From positions 109,638,192-109,702,191 of the forward strand of contig JBOZIK010000001.1 of NCBI GenBank assembly GCA_051453625.1: 64,000 nucleotides of DNA. Reading direction: 5' to 3'. A model generated the notes under the pieces. The model saw only the letters and a list, made by a program, of their open reading frames with translations. It had not been told where the DNA came from and did not search any database. This document shows, one piece after another, positions 11,975-24,849 of this stretch. Both the position numbers and the translations under genes were made by a program. Each line of letters begins with the position of its first letter. Within the stretch, counting starts at the first letter, position 1. The stretch is from Welwitschia mirabilis. Taxonomy: Eukaryota > Gnetophyta > Gnetopsida > Welwitschiales.

Positions 11975-13170
11975 TACATTTGAAAAAAAAAATCCCTTTC
12001 TATATTGAATTTACGAAGATGATATTACATGTAAGTGTATTTTTTAATGGGAACAACCTAAGATACGATGATAGTAATTACATACAACATCTTAATGGAG
12101 ATAAAACCACACATAAAATAGTATTAGACTACATTATTCAAGAATTAACACTATTATGTTTAGAAATATGGTTATTTTCAAATACTAAGAGGAATCTCTA
12201 AGAAAAGTGGGATTCCTATGAATATGATTTTAGAATGTAAGCATTTTAAGGTATGGGGAATTAATATTATTGGACATTATTTAAATGAAAGGGTTATAAA
12301 TGAATTATATCATTAAAGTGGATTAAAGCTAAGGTAATTAAGATAAATGATGTTAATTTAGTTATTCATTACTTTCAAGAAGACATATTACAATTTTTTG
12401 GCAACCCTTGAATATTAATGAATGATTAATAAACCCATTTTGTAACTTAAACTATGTGAACATTAATAAAATAAATAGGAATAGATTAATTTTATGAAGT
12501 AAATCATGAGAACATTAATTAAATTAGTAGGAATCATTCACTAGGTTGTAATTACTTATCATCTATAAGCCAAAGGTTAAGTTGAGAACTAGAATTATGA
12601 AATTATGAGAATTTTGTCAAAAATAGTAAATTCAACTATAGGAATTAGTATAATCAATTAAATGATGTCCTGAGCTTACAAACCACTCAAAAAAACATGT
12701 TAGAATATAATTATTATTAATTAGTTCAAAGAAACAATGTTAATTACTAGTAAAAATCCAACATGAATCATGGTATTTGATGGAAAAAATTAATCTTAAT
12801 AATAATGAAACTAGAGAACTTAGATAAAATAAGATATCATGTAGTTACTCATCAATGAATAATACCATTAATGAATAATAAAGAAATAAAAATACCATCA
12901 TGACTAGGAAATTAGGAGGAATAATTTTAAATTTGAAAATAAAGCTTTACTATATAATATGAGATTGCATGAAGTTTTAGGAAAATTAGTTATGAAATGG
13001 GAAGGATATTTTTAAAGCTATTAAAATAAGTTCAAATGGTGGTGTAATAATTACAAGCCTAATTAATGATATTCAATTCATAGTAAATGGTCAATAATTG
13101 GAAATATATCTTGCAAATAAGATAGAGGATCTTTGCGTAACTTTTGATAAATCCATGAAACCAATTCTTA
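11975..13170 (+). pseudogene. Decayed Ty3/gypsy (Tat/Athila-type) integrase
   Basis: The zinc-binding N-terminal part reads YIQHLNGDKTTHKIVLDYI (within 11980-12201), like 'Y.GHF.G.RTA.KVLQ.GFYW'. Next comes GIPMNMILECKHFKVWG then INIIGHY (about 12208-12280), like 'MPL..ILEVE.FDVWGIDFMGPF', with the catalytic Asp now Asn. YHLxAKGxVENxNYEI (about 12556-12600) matches the 'YHPQT.GQAE..N.EIK' block, and LYNMRLHEVLGKLVMKWEGYF (about 12950-13010) matches 'L.NSRL..FPGKL.SRW.GPF'. NGQ.LEIYLANK near 13090-13120 matches the C-terminal 'VNG.RLKHY'. This is the clearest pol remnant in the first 20 kb, though it is interrupted many times. Confidence 0.75.
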
Positions 13171-13208
13171 AGTTTTTACTCTTGATTTAGTTCCACTATA
13201 AAATTCCA

Positions 13209-13450
13209 CCTTATCACCTATTAAAAATTGGTATACTAGACTAAATAAATGTATTCACACAGTTTCTTATTATTTTTAATGAAAACTTTCTAAATATTTT
13301 CCAAATTAAAAAGTATTTATCTATATTACTTTATCGCCTGTTATCTTTTGAACATTTGTATACTAGAATGAATAGATGTATTCACATGATTTATTGTTAG
13401 TTTCAATGAAAACATTATAAATATGTTTAAAAATAAAAAGTATTTATTTT
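13209..13450. repeat. Tandem duplication, 2 x ~120 bases
   Basis: Copy 1 is 13209-13328 and copy 2 is 13329-13450. Both begin ctttatc(a/g)cct(a/g)tta, contain gtatactaga(c/a)t(a/g)aata and gtattcacan, and end with aaaaagtatttat. Divergence is moderate. It lies just past the integrase C-terminus. Confidence 0.75.
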
Positions 13451-15565
13451 AATGTCCACCTAATTATGTTAGTATGGTTAGCTTGAAATGATGTTTTCTT
13501 TTAATCACAAAATATCTAAAATTATGAAGTAGATGATTGCTCTTATTGGTTATGACTTTGATATTACATTCTTACATTAATCCATTTAGTTAGTAGTCTT
13601 ACCACCTTAATTTATTATTTTCTATTATTAGTCACATTTCATAAAAGCATATTAAATTAGTAGAACATCAAGCACATACTATTTTAAGAAAAAATTTCAA
13701 ATGAATAAAAAAATATATTAGTCTAAAAATAAAAGAAAAAAAGACACAAAAATAGGTGGGAAGCATGTGGCAAAATAAGTATATAGGTAGAAACATAAAA
13801 ACATACCTAAGAAGATACTTTAACAAATATATAGGTAATAATCCAAAAACCCACCTACTCATAAAAAAAGATCTTCAGGTAGTTACACCTAAACCTACCT
13901 ACATTTTATATACATATATAATTCTAATACTCCTTCCATTCAGACTTTACTATAATTTCATACACAAGTCAAACTATTATCTATGTATTTATATTATAGT
14001 GTTTTGTACTATGCTTATGTAGTTCACCATCATAAGACAGACTCTAAAAAATTTAAAGCACCTAATGAGGAGTACCTAAAGGGAACATGTAAGTAGGGAG
14101 TAACCCAGTCACTCTATTATGTTTATAGATCAAAGTTTTTAATCCCTTACCATTATATACCTTACTAATATATTTATTTAATCCTAATAAACTACCTTAG
14201 TCTCCATTAAATAAATAGTCAATTGTGTGTAGTTATACCTTGGATTAATAGTATGCATGGATTATTTCTTTCTAAATATAATTACTTCTTATCATGTTAA
14301 CGTATAATAGTAACTTCTTAGAAAACTCATTTTTCGTCATAACACCCATGCTTATGTTTGTCATAATATCATGCTTTTCATATTTTTCAACCTTAACATA
14401 GCTTTTTATTTTTCATTTCTTATTTCATTAATATTCTTATTATCTAGATATTTTTAAGATAATGATCCATTTTATTATTTATTAATGAATTGACAAATTT
14501 GCAGAATATGGTAGTATTTATTCTTTTCTAAATTTCACTCTCACTGATTTTAAATGTAAATGTTACCTCTTTATTAAGTTAATTATAAATGGTTTCTAGT
14601 TTAGATGGATTACAACTATTAAAAAAAAGCAAGACAACATGAGTACTCGTTTAATTCATGACCTATCAGAAGAATTACTTTTACATTACTAGAATTTATT
14701 ATAAAGCATAAGAGCCCTATATTCTTATAAAGAGTGTATTAGAATTGGATAAACATAATTTACCATAATAAAATTCATTTTCTAAATTTTAATTTTATGG
14801 TTTATCAATAATTTTAGCTAATATAAAATTAATGAGATGGGATTAAGGTTTTGATTATGGATTTCTTTATGATATGTATCTTGATCTCCTATTACTTTCT
14901 TGAGTTTGTGTGATATTTTGTTTTCTTAATTACTCCCTCATCCTCTTGTGAATTTTCTTTCTATCTATGTGAACTTGTTGAACCTATCACTAAATAAAAC
15001 TTCATTAAAATTTATATACTTGTTTGTAATGTATTTAGTAATCTTGCATCCTAAGAATTCTTAGTTGTTTGGGAATCTTAAGTACTAGCATTTGTGCTTC
15101 TAATGAGAACTCACATGCATGATCTAGATGATGACATAATGTCAATTATTTTATCGTATTTGGTAATAGGTATTTGGATTAATAAATTAGCTAGTATGTA
15201 TTTATAATGGAAAAATCTTTTATAAGACCAAAAACGGATAATAAACTTTGTGATTTATTGGTTAAAAAATATAATTAAATGAATATTATTTGTAATAGAG
15301 AATTCATTTAACTTCCATGAGGATAAACTATGCAAACATTAATATCATTGATGTAAATTTTTAGATGCTATTACTCACATCATTTCATGAAATAAAACAT
15401 GACAAGTATGTAAAAACTATGTAGCATTAAAATTTTTCATAGCTTTGTATTTTTTTGTGTGTATGTGTGTGTTATGTGTGTGTGATATTAATAATTAGAT
15501 CAGGGTAAAGATATTAAAAAGAGGGGAAAACATATTCAAAAAACTAAAACATAATAACATATGTA

Positions 15566-15567
<2 letters not shown>
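13451..15567. other. Unassigned AT-rich DNA
   Basis: No gene is recognised. A region of imperfect internal repetition lies at about 13765-13870 (two ~48-base units sharing aagtatataggta / aaatatataggta). It opens overlapping frames on both strands (13668-13862 minus, 13756-14022 plus), which I attribute to the repeat and not to coding. A short interrupted TG tract lies at about 15457-15484. Confidence 0.4.
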
Positions 15568-15647
<80 letters not shown>

Positions 15648-15652
15648 TGTGT
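15568..15652 (+). repeat. (TG)n microsatellite, ~42 units
   Basis: This is about 85 bases of alternating TG with a single TT interruption near 15645. A shorter interrupted TG tract lies about 90 bases upstream. On the minus strand it opens a run of Thr-His codons, which is not a gene. Confidence 0.97.
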
Positions 15653-17490
15653 AAAAGAAGTCTATTACATCTCCATCATAATATAATAGCATACTATTTC
15701 AATCACTTACACATTGATAAAATTTAGATATGTAACCAACATTAAAAAAGAAGAAAATATAATTTAAGCCTTATTGCAGAGTTCTTATACTATAATAAGT
15801 TATTACATATTAATTGATCCATAATAAAACACTAGTTGTTTCTCCTAATTTGTAGTGTATTTCCTAAGTAATAGAATCTTTTAAATTGTCTATAAGCCAT
15901 AATGAACTATTAATACATAATAAACAGATTAAATCCATACAAATTAAACATTGTCAATGAGTTACATAATTTGGTTTTTAAGGTTACTGAGTTCATTACT
16001 AAGGTTAAAGAGGTTAAGTTACATATGGGACTTAAAGGTATGATGCATGGTAAGCTTACAACTGATAGCTAAGTAATAATATTTATAGGACATGAAGACT
16101 TCTTAAATTTTCCTTTAAGATACACATGCCTATGCATATATGTTTTTCATTAATAATGCTGTAATGAATGGAATTAATAAAATACATGATTATATTATTA
16201 TACTATACATTGTTCTCTCATTTTTATAATTTTTACTATAAACTAATGGATAAATTCAATTCAATCAATGACAAAAAGAAGGAACCATTACAAGATGAAA
16301 AGAAGATTATGATAACATCATAAAAGTCTAAATTTAATGAATATGACATGATGTCTTTTTAGATTTAAAATATATAATACTACTTTAAAATCTGGATAAG
16401 GATATATTAACTTCAAATAATTATTATTTACAAAATTAATTTTTAAAGTATAAAAGTATTTTATATTTTAATTTATTAATAATATTATCATGCAGCAATA
16501 ACTTTACAATAAGAACTCATGATTTTTTCAAGCATGCTGATATGTGGTAATGTGATTTAGACGTGACAAGCGAGAAATTCATAACAAGTTTAAGTTTGCT
16601 TTAATAACATGTAGTGAAAATGAAGGAAAATATTATTTCTTGTTTATTGGCTTATATAACAAGAGAAACTATTACCTATTAATTAGTATTAATATATGTT
16701 TTAGTTATTAGTTTATATTATAGCAGTAAGGGCAAATTTATGGTTAGTAGTCAAAGGAGGAAAGTTATCACTTCATGACAAATATTTTGATTAGTTCTAA
16801 TATACCTATAAAAGGATTGAAAATTTAGTGATGTTAGCAATGAGTAATATATCTTATGATATGCAGTTTTAAAAAAGTGATCAAAAGTCAAAAGATGAAA
16901 ATATTATCAAATAAATCACTCTTACAAATACATTTCAACCATATTTGATTTAATACAAATTCTATTATAAGTTTTCCAAAAATTCCCACAGAAGTCCATT
17001 ATAAATATAGACGTTTTCATTTGCAAAATGGATTTAGAGGTTCTAACTAATTTAGTGAAATATATTTAATTATTCTTGTATTTTTGATTGTCTCTATAAT
17101 AGATATTATTTTAGTGCTTATTTATTGCAACTTTAATTGGGTTTCATGTAATGTAATCCATTCATGCTTTCTTACTAAGCTAAGTCCTTTGGCTTAGTTT
17201 TTGTAATTTCTATTTTATTTTTTTCTTTGTTGAAATTAAATTTGAATATAATAATTATTAGTTAAATATACAAGTTGATTTCATTTTGACATTCATGCTT
17301 TTCATTTTAGTATATTTTTCATTTCTATATCAGTATTCTATGCATGTGACTAGTTTAATAGATGATGTAATTGCTAGTATAAATGATTTTTTTTATTTTA
17401 TTTCATGATGTATGATGTATTCATGAATTAATCAAAGGACCAATTTAAAAGTAATTTAGTTATATTCAAATTCATTATTAATAAGTGAAA
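15653..17490. other. Unassigned AT-rich DNA with an LTR-like stretch at ~16550-17260
   Basis: No coding motif is seen. Around 16550-17260 the sequence has the texture of an LTR: a TATA-like cctataaaagg at 16805-16815, a T-rich tail near 17200-17240, and locally higher GC. I found no second copy in the window and no primer site, so a solo LTR is only a guess. Confidence 0.3.
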
Positions 17491-17829
17491 TCATATAATA
17501 ATCGTAGAATTGATATCACTCATCTTTATTTTTATGTGCATATGAATGTTAAACTCAATTATTTATATTATTTTCTTTCTCATAATGAAATTTATTTGTA
17601 ACTTAATGTCTTTGATTATTTATTAAAAATAAATTATATATATGTGGTAGCTCAAGAAAATCATATAATGATTGTAGAATTGTTATCACTCATCTTTATT
17701 TTTATGTGCATATGAATGTTGAAGTCAAGTATTTATATTTTTTTTCTTTCTCATAATGAAATTTATTTGTAATTTAATGTCTTTGATTATTTATTAAAAA
17801 TAAATTATATATATGTGGTACCTCAAGTA
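17491..17829. repeat. Near-identical tandem duplication, 2 x 170 bases
   Basis: Copy 1 (17491-17660) and copy 2 (17661-17829) start with tcatataatnatngtagaat, share gtgcatatgaatgtt and aatgaaatttatttgtaa, and end tatatgtggtanctcaag. Only about a dozen differences are visible by eye, so this is among the youngest events in the window. Confidence 0.9.
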
Positions 17830-20015
17830 TAGGTTCTATTAGCTTGAATTCACATCCAAAAATATTTTTAAAATATAATAAGAGTTATGATGATTAGATT
17901 AACTAGTTTTTCCTTGCTTGTTAAAAATCTAAATATATTTTTCAATGAGTTATAAACATTTTACAAGATATTATATCTTATGTATGGTGAATATTTTACA
18001 AAAGGAAAGGATGAAATGAAGAACAAAAATGGAGGAAACTTTTAGAAGCTCTCCACAAAGGGGAAAAAGTAGAAATTTCTATTACTTTCATGTTAATTTA
18101 AATAAAATTTTATTTATCTAATAATGATTAACATACTTTTCATCTAGAAAATGATTTAGTAAAGTTAATATAAACTAGTTGTTGATGTAATCCTAATAAA
18201 TAATAAGCCTTGCTATGCTATTTTTTGTTTGGAAAAAGTTTCATTTAGGTTTATTATTTTAAAAACATTTTCTCTTCTTTTTATGTAATAGATTCCTAGT
18301 TTCTTATTTATCTTAATTTTAGTAATTTAAAATGGAAAGACATCTAATATATATAAGTTTTAATGTCATCTGATAAAATATAAAAGAGGAAATACTAAAA
18401 TTTTAGCTTTCTCTAGCCAAGTTAGTGATGTCCTTATATTTATAAATGATGGTAAGAGTTTTTTTTGTAGAAGGATGGGATGACAAAGTAATTGATTTTA
18501 TTAAATATTAACATACAACTAAAGCTAGAAAGCATGATAAATCAAACTAGACATGAAAAAGGTAAGTAAAAACTTCAAAGATATAACATAAGACAAAAGC
18601 GCAAGAAGAACAAAAGGAACAAAAGCCTTTAACATAAAGATAACTAACCACAACTCTTTCCTAAGATAAATGATAAGTTCTTAAGATGGTACTTAAAAAT
18701 AATAATCAAGTTCAAAAAATTTAAGAAAAAAGGAGAAAATATGAATATGATGTCATCTTAAGATAAGAGAATATTCATAGCAACTTAAGGCCTAAGAAGG
18801 GTAGGATTCTTTACATAAAAGATTATCTTTAATAACTTATTTCATTAGTTATTGTATTTATTACCTTTCTTTCTTTATTCTATATGCTTGTTTTCTACAT
18901 TATAATATTTCTAATTCTGACTAAGAGAATGTGTGTTTTATTTATTTTATAAAAAATTAAGTTTTCAAGAAAATCTTTGCTAGCTTTTTAACTCCTTACA
19001 ACATTGAGATCAATGTAAAATGTTGATTGGGTGAGGAATGTAAGGAACTGAAAGTTTTCAATATAATAATTACTACATGCCTTAAATTATGAATATTATA
19101 TAATTTTCTTTACTTTGTTAAGTTTTAAAAAGTTGAAAGTTAATAATATTAAAAAAATTAAAAATTACAAATGAAACTATACTTTTAAAGTTCATAATTT
19201 TTCTTTCTTTTACACGTTTATCCATTAATTTGATTTAATTCAACATATTAATTAAATATAAATAAAAGCTAAATAGTTTTGACTCATTTAATGAGATATT
19301 TTTAAGCATAAACATGGTATTTAGAAAAAGTTAAATATTTTTAGTAGCCACTTTGTTAATTTTACACATTATTTATGAAGTGGTCAGCAAGATGCCAGTT
19401 GGAGGATGTGTTTACACTTGAATTTTTATTTATTGATCTCATAAACTTTAATAAATAGCATATTTTAAGGTTATACATATGGCATTTATTTTTGAATTAT
19501 GATTAGTTAGGATGAATCCTTGTGAATTTTAAATTATTATTTAAAAATATTAATATGTGGAATTTACTTTATAGGTCATCTTGAACCACCAAGTTTTAGG
19601 TGAGCTAAATTACTGAAGAAGATTGACATAGTTATTCAGAACAATGGCATCATTGACATTCTACTAGAATACCAATCCTAAAAAAGAGGAATTGCAAATT
19701 AATTAATACATTACTAAAATAACCTTATAGCATGAAAGAAATTTTAAATTAATTATTAAATAGTTTAAAAAAGCTCATCATGAGTTAAAGAAAAATTTTA
19801 AATTATTAACAGTATAAGAAAATCCTACATAATTTCCATTATACATCTAAATTCTATTCTTTAGATCTACAGTTTCTATTATTATAATTAGAGATTAGGT
19901 TTGAAAGCATAAATATGGAGATGAAAATGGTAAAGGATAAGTGAAGAGTTAAAAATTAATGTAAAACATCTTACTTGGTTTATTTAAATTGAATTAACTT
20001 ATACAATATATTGTT
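17830..20015. other. No recognisable feature; decayed AT-rich DNA
   Basis: I saw no coding motif, terminal repeat or RNA gene in this stretch on either strand. Confidence 0.4.
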
Positions 20016-20019
20016 TCAT

Positions 20020-20235
20020 ATGTGGCATTAACTAACCCTAAAATTTTGAATCCCTATCCCAACAATTATGAATCTTAAAGTAACACTAAGTAGATATAAA
20101 AATTACATGTGCATAAGGATCTACCCAAACACACTTTATTAGATTACTAACTTCTAAATGATATATGCATAAGTGTGGACATTTTAACCATTTCATTTTA
20201 CTAACACCTAATCATAAGAAGAAAGTGTGAATTTA
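20020..20235 (+). repeat. Diverged direct repeat, copy 1
   Basis: It shares an ordered set of words with 21780-21965: cctaaaattttgaatcc / cctaaaattgcaaatcc, then aactaattctaaat-like, then ttaaccatttcattttacta / ttcaacatgccattttatta. The preceding 100 bases also align loosely (19920-20020 with 21690-21780). It is a dispersed or segmental repeat of unknown kind. Confidence 0.5.
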
Positions 20236-22599
20236 GATGTTTTCCTAGTAAGCCATCTTATGATGTCATATCTAAGATTTTGATTGCAGATGATATTTAA
20301 TAAAAGCATAAAATAATCAAACATAAATCAATAATAAAAGTAAAAACTGTGTAACTTCAAGGAAGCATTCCTTTTGAGTGATCTTACTAAATAATTTACA
20401 TTCTTCTTCCTATATAACTTTAAAAATGACATCCTTTAAGTAGTCTTTTCAAGTAATCTAAATATCTTTCTTGACTCTCCCCTTTCTAATATTAAAGATT
20501 ATAATAAATGTTTATTAAAAAATACATGCATGCATATTAATCAAAGTAAATCACATTTATATTAATAATATTACTTCTTAAGCCATAAAATTTTCCTTCA
20601 GATTTAAATAGTTTAGTATTATCATAGTTTAGGATTATCATAACAAGCTTACGTAATTACCATTTCTTCAATTATAGTATATAAAACAACATTTAATTTT
20701 TCTTTTTCATTATTATGTAGGAAGCTAATATGGATTTTCAATGTTTTAAAATTAAAATATCTATTAAAGCTATGCATTGTTAAACTTCCTATTCTCAATA
20801 ATGTTTGTTTCTTCCATATCTCTAATAATGCTCAAGGGTATCATAAGCCATATTATTTCTAATATTTGATTAGTTATGGCTTACTTAGGAATTTCTCAAA
20901 CTTGAATTCAATTATGCATAGCACTTGAATCTAGTTTTGAATGCCACATCACTCTAATTAGATTACTTTAGGAAATAGCATGATGTTTTTAGCATTTGAA
21001 TCTAGTTTCTAATACCATAGGACTCTAATCAAATTATTTTAAAAAATAGTATGACATTTTTATTTCTTCTTAGTTCTCAAGTATTCCTTTTTCACATTTT
21101 TATTGGAGTCTAATAAATGATTTATATCATTTAAAAACATGTTGCAAGCATCTACAATTTATTTATTTTCATTTATTCTAGATTTTATATCCATTATTTC
21201 ATAGACGATAAGGTCCTTGGACATGATCAAGTTCTTTATAGATGTTGGCAACACATAAATTATGAACATAAATGGCACCAATTATAAATTTGCATTTTGA
21301 TGGTGTTGTAATGCTTCAAGATGTTAATATCAAAATAAATAATGATAAAATGATTGAAAAAAGTCTTTATGTTGATTTACATATGGATATTCATTAAAAA
21401 GAATTTGTACATGATTCTTGTCTATACCATATCTTTTTTTGAATTTTTTTGTCTATGTTGGATGTAGATTTTGGAATAATAATCCATATTTTTTTATTCT
21501 CTTATATCTCTAACATACTATTTTTATTTATTTAATACCATATCTATCTAATACATAAGGAAAAATCCAACATCAATCATAGTAAAACCAAACCAGAAAT
21601 CTTTTATTTCTTACAACTTAGTGGTTATGCTAATGCTCTACCTTTGTTTAACACTATTAATAGGTTTAGAAGCAAAGATATAGGCATGAAAATATAAGGG
21701 AAAGTGGAGCATGAAAGAATTTCATAAAAATAAATGACTTATTATATTGAAGTTAAAATTATTTAATTTAATTTTTCATATGTAATAGTGATTAATCCTA
21801 AAATTGCAAATCCATATTTCAACATTTGCGTATTTCAAAGCATCTTTAAATTTACTTTATTAAATAACTAATTCTTAAATTATATATTCATGCATGTGAA
21901 CATTTCAACATGCCATTTTATTAATAATGTATTACAATAAAAGGTTGGAAATACATGTGATAATCCTTTAACTACTTTACATTAAACAATATGAAGTAGA
22001 GGGTATAAAACTAAATAAATTATTTTGAAATATCTAAATGTCATAATTTATGTTACATTAAAAAAATAATAACTTGTACATCATTAAGAAATCTTTATAC
22101 ATCTTTCTTTAATAATAGTAGAAATCTTAGACTAATGGTCAAAGGTAAAGATGTAGGCTACCACTTTATCCCATCTCCTAAAATCATTAGACATTAGTAA
22201 AGCTTATTTTGTATTACATTTTGATATCCTATCTACCTACACATAATGTGAAGATCTTATACCTTTCCAAACAAAATCATTAAGAGATTCAACATTATAA
22301 ACATGATGATTTAAGTAACTAACTTTTATTGAATGTTCCTAGATTTATCATATATTAACTTAGTGAAATCAATAATACATAGAATTTAGGATTATTAGAT
22401 TTTCTATCTATAATCCTCATATTTGCTATGGATCATTGTATCTACTTCTAAAGGTATAATAGTCTTATCTTCCTTCATTACTTTGATTATTTGCCTTTGT
22501 TCACTCTTTCACAAAAGAGAAAATAAAAAGTCTTTCAAGTAATATTTAAAGAGTATTATTTAAGTTTACTTAATGCAACTTTGTATGTTAAATGAAACA
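20236..22599. other. Decayed AT-rich DNA containing second copy of the diverged repeat (21780-21965)
   Basis: No gene is recognised. The second copy of the 20020-20235 repeat lies at about 21780-21965. The right part (from about 22000) may be the 3' end of the minus-strand chromovirus-like element whose integrase lies at 22900-23900, but no polypurine tract or LTR could be fixed. Confidence 0.35.
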
Positions 22600-23900
22600 T
22601 GTCTACTTCATGTTACAAAGTTAAGCAACTATGTTTTTACATATGTTTTCTATTCTCCCATGTATTTGATTATAATAGAACAATTTTACTAGTTTATTTT
22701 GGATGTTCGTATTCTAGATATTATTGGTTTGGAAGTTTAGTATCTCCAATGGTTAGACATTAGATACAACGTTAGACTCAAGTAGAATATGTTTTTAGTT
22801 AAAAATATACTTAAAGGACTTATCTTTGTAGTATGATTTCAACCAATTTATGTGGAAAAGTACACAAATTTTTAACATTTTATGGGATAAATCCAACTTA
22901 TAGACAAGCCTATCTATCCTTTTTATAGACTTAAGAAAACTACAATTATGTGAAACAAGTTTGGCTTTCTATCTTAACTTTAAAGAAATCCTTTTAGATT
23001 TAGATATTTACAATCTCTAGTTTCTTGGTTAAATAATTTCATTAGAATGATGTGGGAAATAATAATTTTTTTGACCTATCTTGTATGGATTATAAGTATT
23101 AACAAATGTTTTTAATTACTTTTTTCATAGTACTTACTTTTAAATCAATGTGATATATATCATCCTTGGCTCTGTAAATAGGGTTAGACTCTATAATAAG
23201 AATTGAACATTTTTTGATTATGCATTACTTAATAAGAAGAGCATTTAATAAAGTCATGGAAAGTTTAATTAGATGCAAATTGATCCAACTAAAAGTAACT
23301 CTTTTAATTATTAGGTTTAATAGTTATGTAACATCTTAAAGTATCTTCTAAAGTCTTATTTGTCTTATTATTCGAGATGTTTATTTTAAGATGATATGTG
23401 TTACTAAATTAGTCTTAAAATTCAAATGATATAATAACTTCATCAAAATTTAGACATGCACGTGAGATATATCTATAAAATGATTAATATAGAAGTTTCA
23501 TGTAATCTAAACACTAGTACAAATAAAAAATCTACTTCTTTTGATATGTTAGTGATTTCCACCAAAATGAAATGAGAAATGTTGGCTAATTTTTTAATGC
23601 AAATAAAATTTAACATTATATTACTTCTTGATTGAAGATAATCCTACTATACATTTATCATGATTTTCTCAAATTTTTATCTTAATACTCTAAGTGAATT
23701 AAGCTATCTTATAGGTTTTCCTTAATTAATTTTCATCTATTGATAAGTAAAACAACTTCTTATTGATTCTTTAAGGTATAATTTTATTCTAGGCTAGAAA
23801 TAATACTTTTTTAACACATGGTAATTTCTTTAAAATTATGAAAATTTTACATAAGGAATTTCATGTATTTTTGACATTAGTTTTCGCCTCCATTCTTCAT
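22600..23900 (-). pseudogene. Decayed chromovirus-like integrase (copy 1)
   Basis: On the minus strand, about 23425-23515 preserves, at DNA level, the integrase core that in relatives reads '(F/L)H..P.SI.SDRDPRF.S.FW..L'. The plus-strand words catgtaatct, atagaagtttcatg and cttcatcaaaatttagac line up with it, but the frame is broken and G/C bases of the catalytic Asp codons have become A/T. The expected downstream C-terminal domain would fall at 22600-23000, where I recognise nothing certain. The placement after RNase H and RT on the same strand supports the call. Confidence 0.55.
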
Positions 23901-24059
23901 GTCAAATGCAAAAAAAAAAAAATCATTTTTTTCATTAAGAAGTCATCCTTAGAGAGAACATCATTGTTAATTTTCTTTTGGTTTTAAACTTGTTAAAATA
24001 TGTTATAAGAGTATAGATTCTTCAAAATAATTTCTTTCATATAGCTAATAAGATTAGAT

Positions 24060-24450
24060 GTGATAATGCTTATTAACAAGTAACACACTCTACTAAGTAT
24101 AGGTACTAACTTATTTTTATTTTTCATTATATATTCAAGCTATAGTTATAATTAATTATAAACTTTCTTCATATTTATCTATCTCATGTTAAGTAATGGT
24201 TGTTTCTAAGAGTACTCTAGGCTCTTATGCCTTATTTTTAATAAAAATATATTTCTCAAATATAAATAACATGGATAAAATAATTTTTACTTATTGCGGT
24301 TTATTCTTAATAAAACTTTATCTCTCAAAAGATAAACTTTTATCATATCTTCATTTCATGAATTACTGCAAGTAGCTCCTAATCATTTTCATTTGAGTTT
24401 TTAGACATATGCAATGGTTTGGCCATATTAACTTAATACAACTTTTACTT
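24060..24450 (-). pseudogene. Decayed chromovirus-like RNase H (copy 1)
   Basis: The minus strand around 24340-24420 reads MSKNSNENDQELLAVIHEMKI, matching the RNase H block '[24 protein letters not shown]' of Ty3/gypsy pol. It lies between the RT remnant (upstream on this strand) and the integrase remnant (downstream). Confidence 0.65.
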
Positions 24451-24849
24451 CTTAAGATGATGCATTTGTTATTATTATAAATGACTTATTGAGTTTAATA
24501 GTATTTAAGATAGGAATCATGATAAGCAGCATCTTGGTCTTTAATAATATCTCTTTGTAATGAATATTAACATTGGACATATATGTCCTTTTGATAAGAT
24601 CTAAAAGAGGTATAACAGAAAATGAGAATCTGTGTATGAATCTTCTTTAGAATCTTATAAGACCAAAGAATCTCTTTAGTTTTAATGCATTCTTGAATTC
24701 AAGACACTCTCTTACTTCTTTAATTTTATAGGAATGTATGGATATTCATTCCTTGAAGATAATATACCCTAAATAACTCATGGATTCTTCAAAGAACATG
24801 TACTTCCTAAATTTAATTTTAAACTAATTATCTTTTAATAATCATAACA

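Noticed and set aside
13668-14022. Overlapping open frames on opposite strands
   Set aside because: They come from an imperfect internal repeat in AT-rich DNA, with no family resemblance.
15495-15692. Minus-strand open frame rich in alternating Thr-His
   Set aside because: It is the translation of the TG microsatellite.
20030-20045. Telomere-like ctaaccctaaaa
   Set aside because: A single occurrence with no array.
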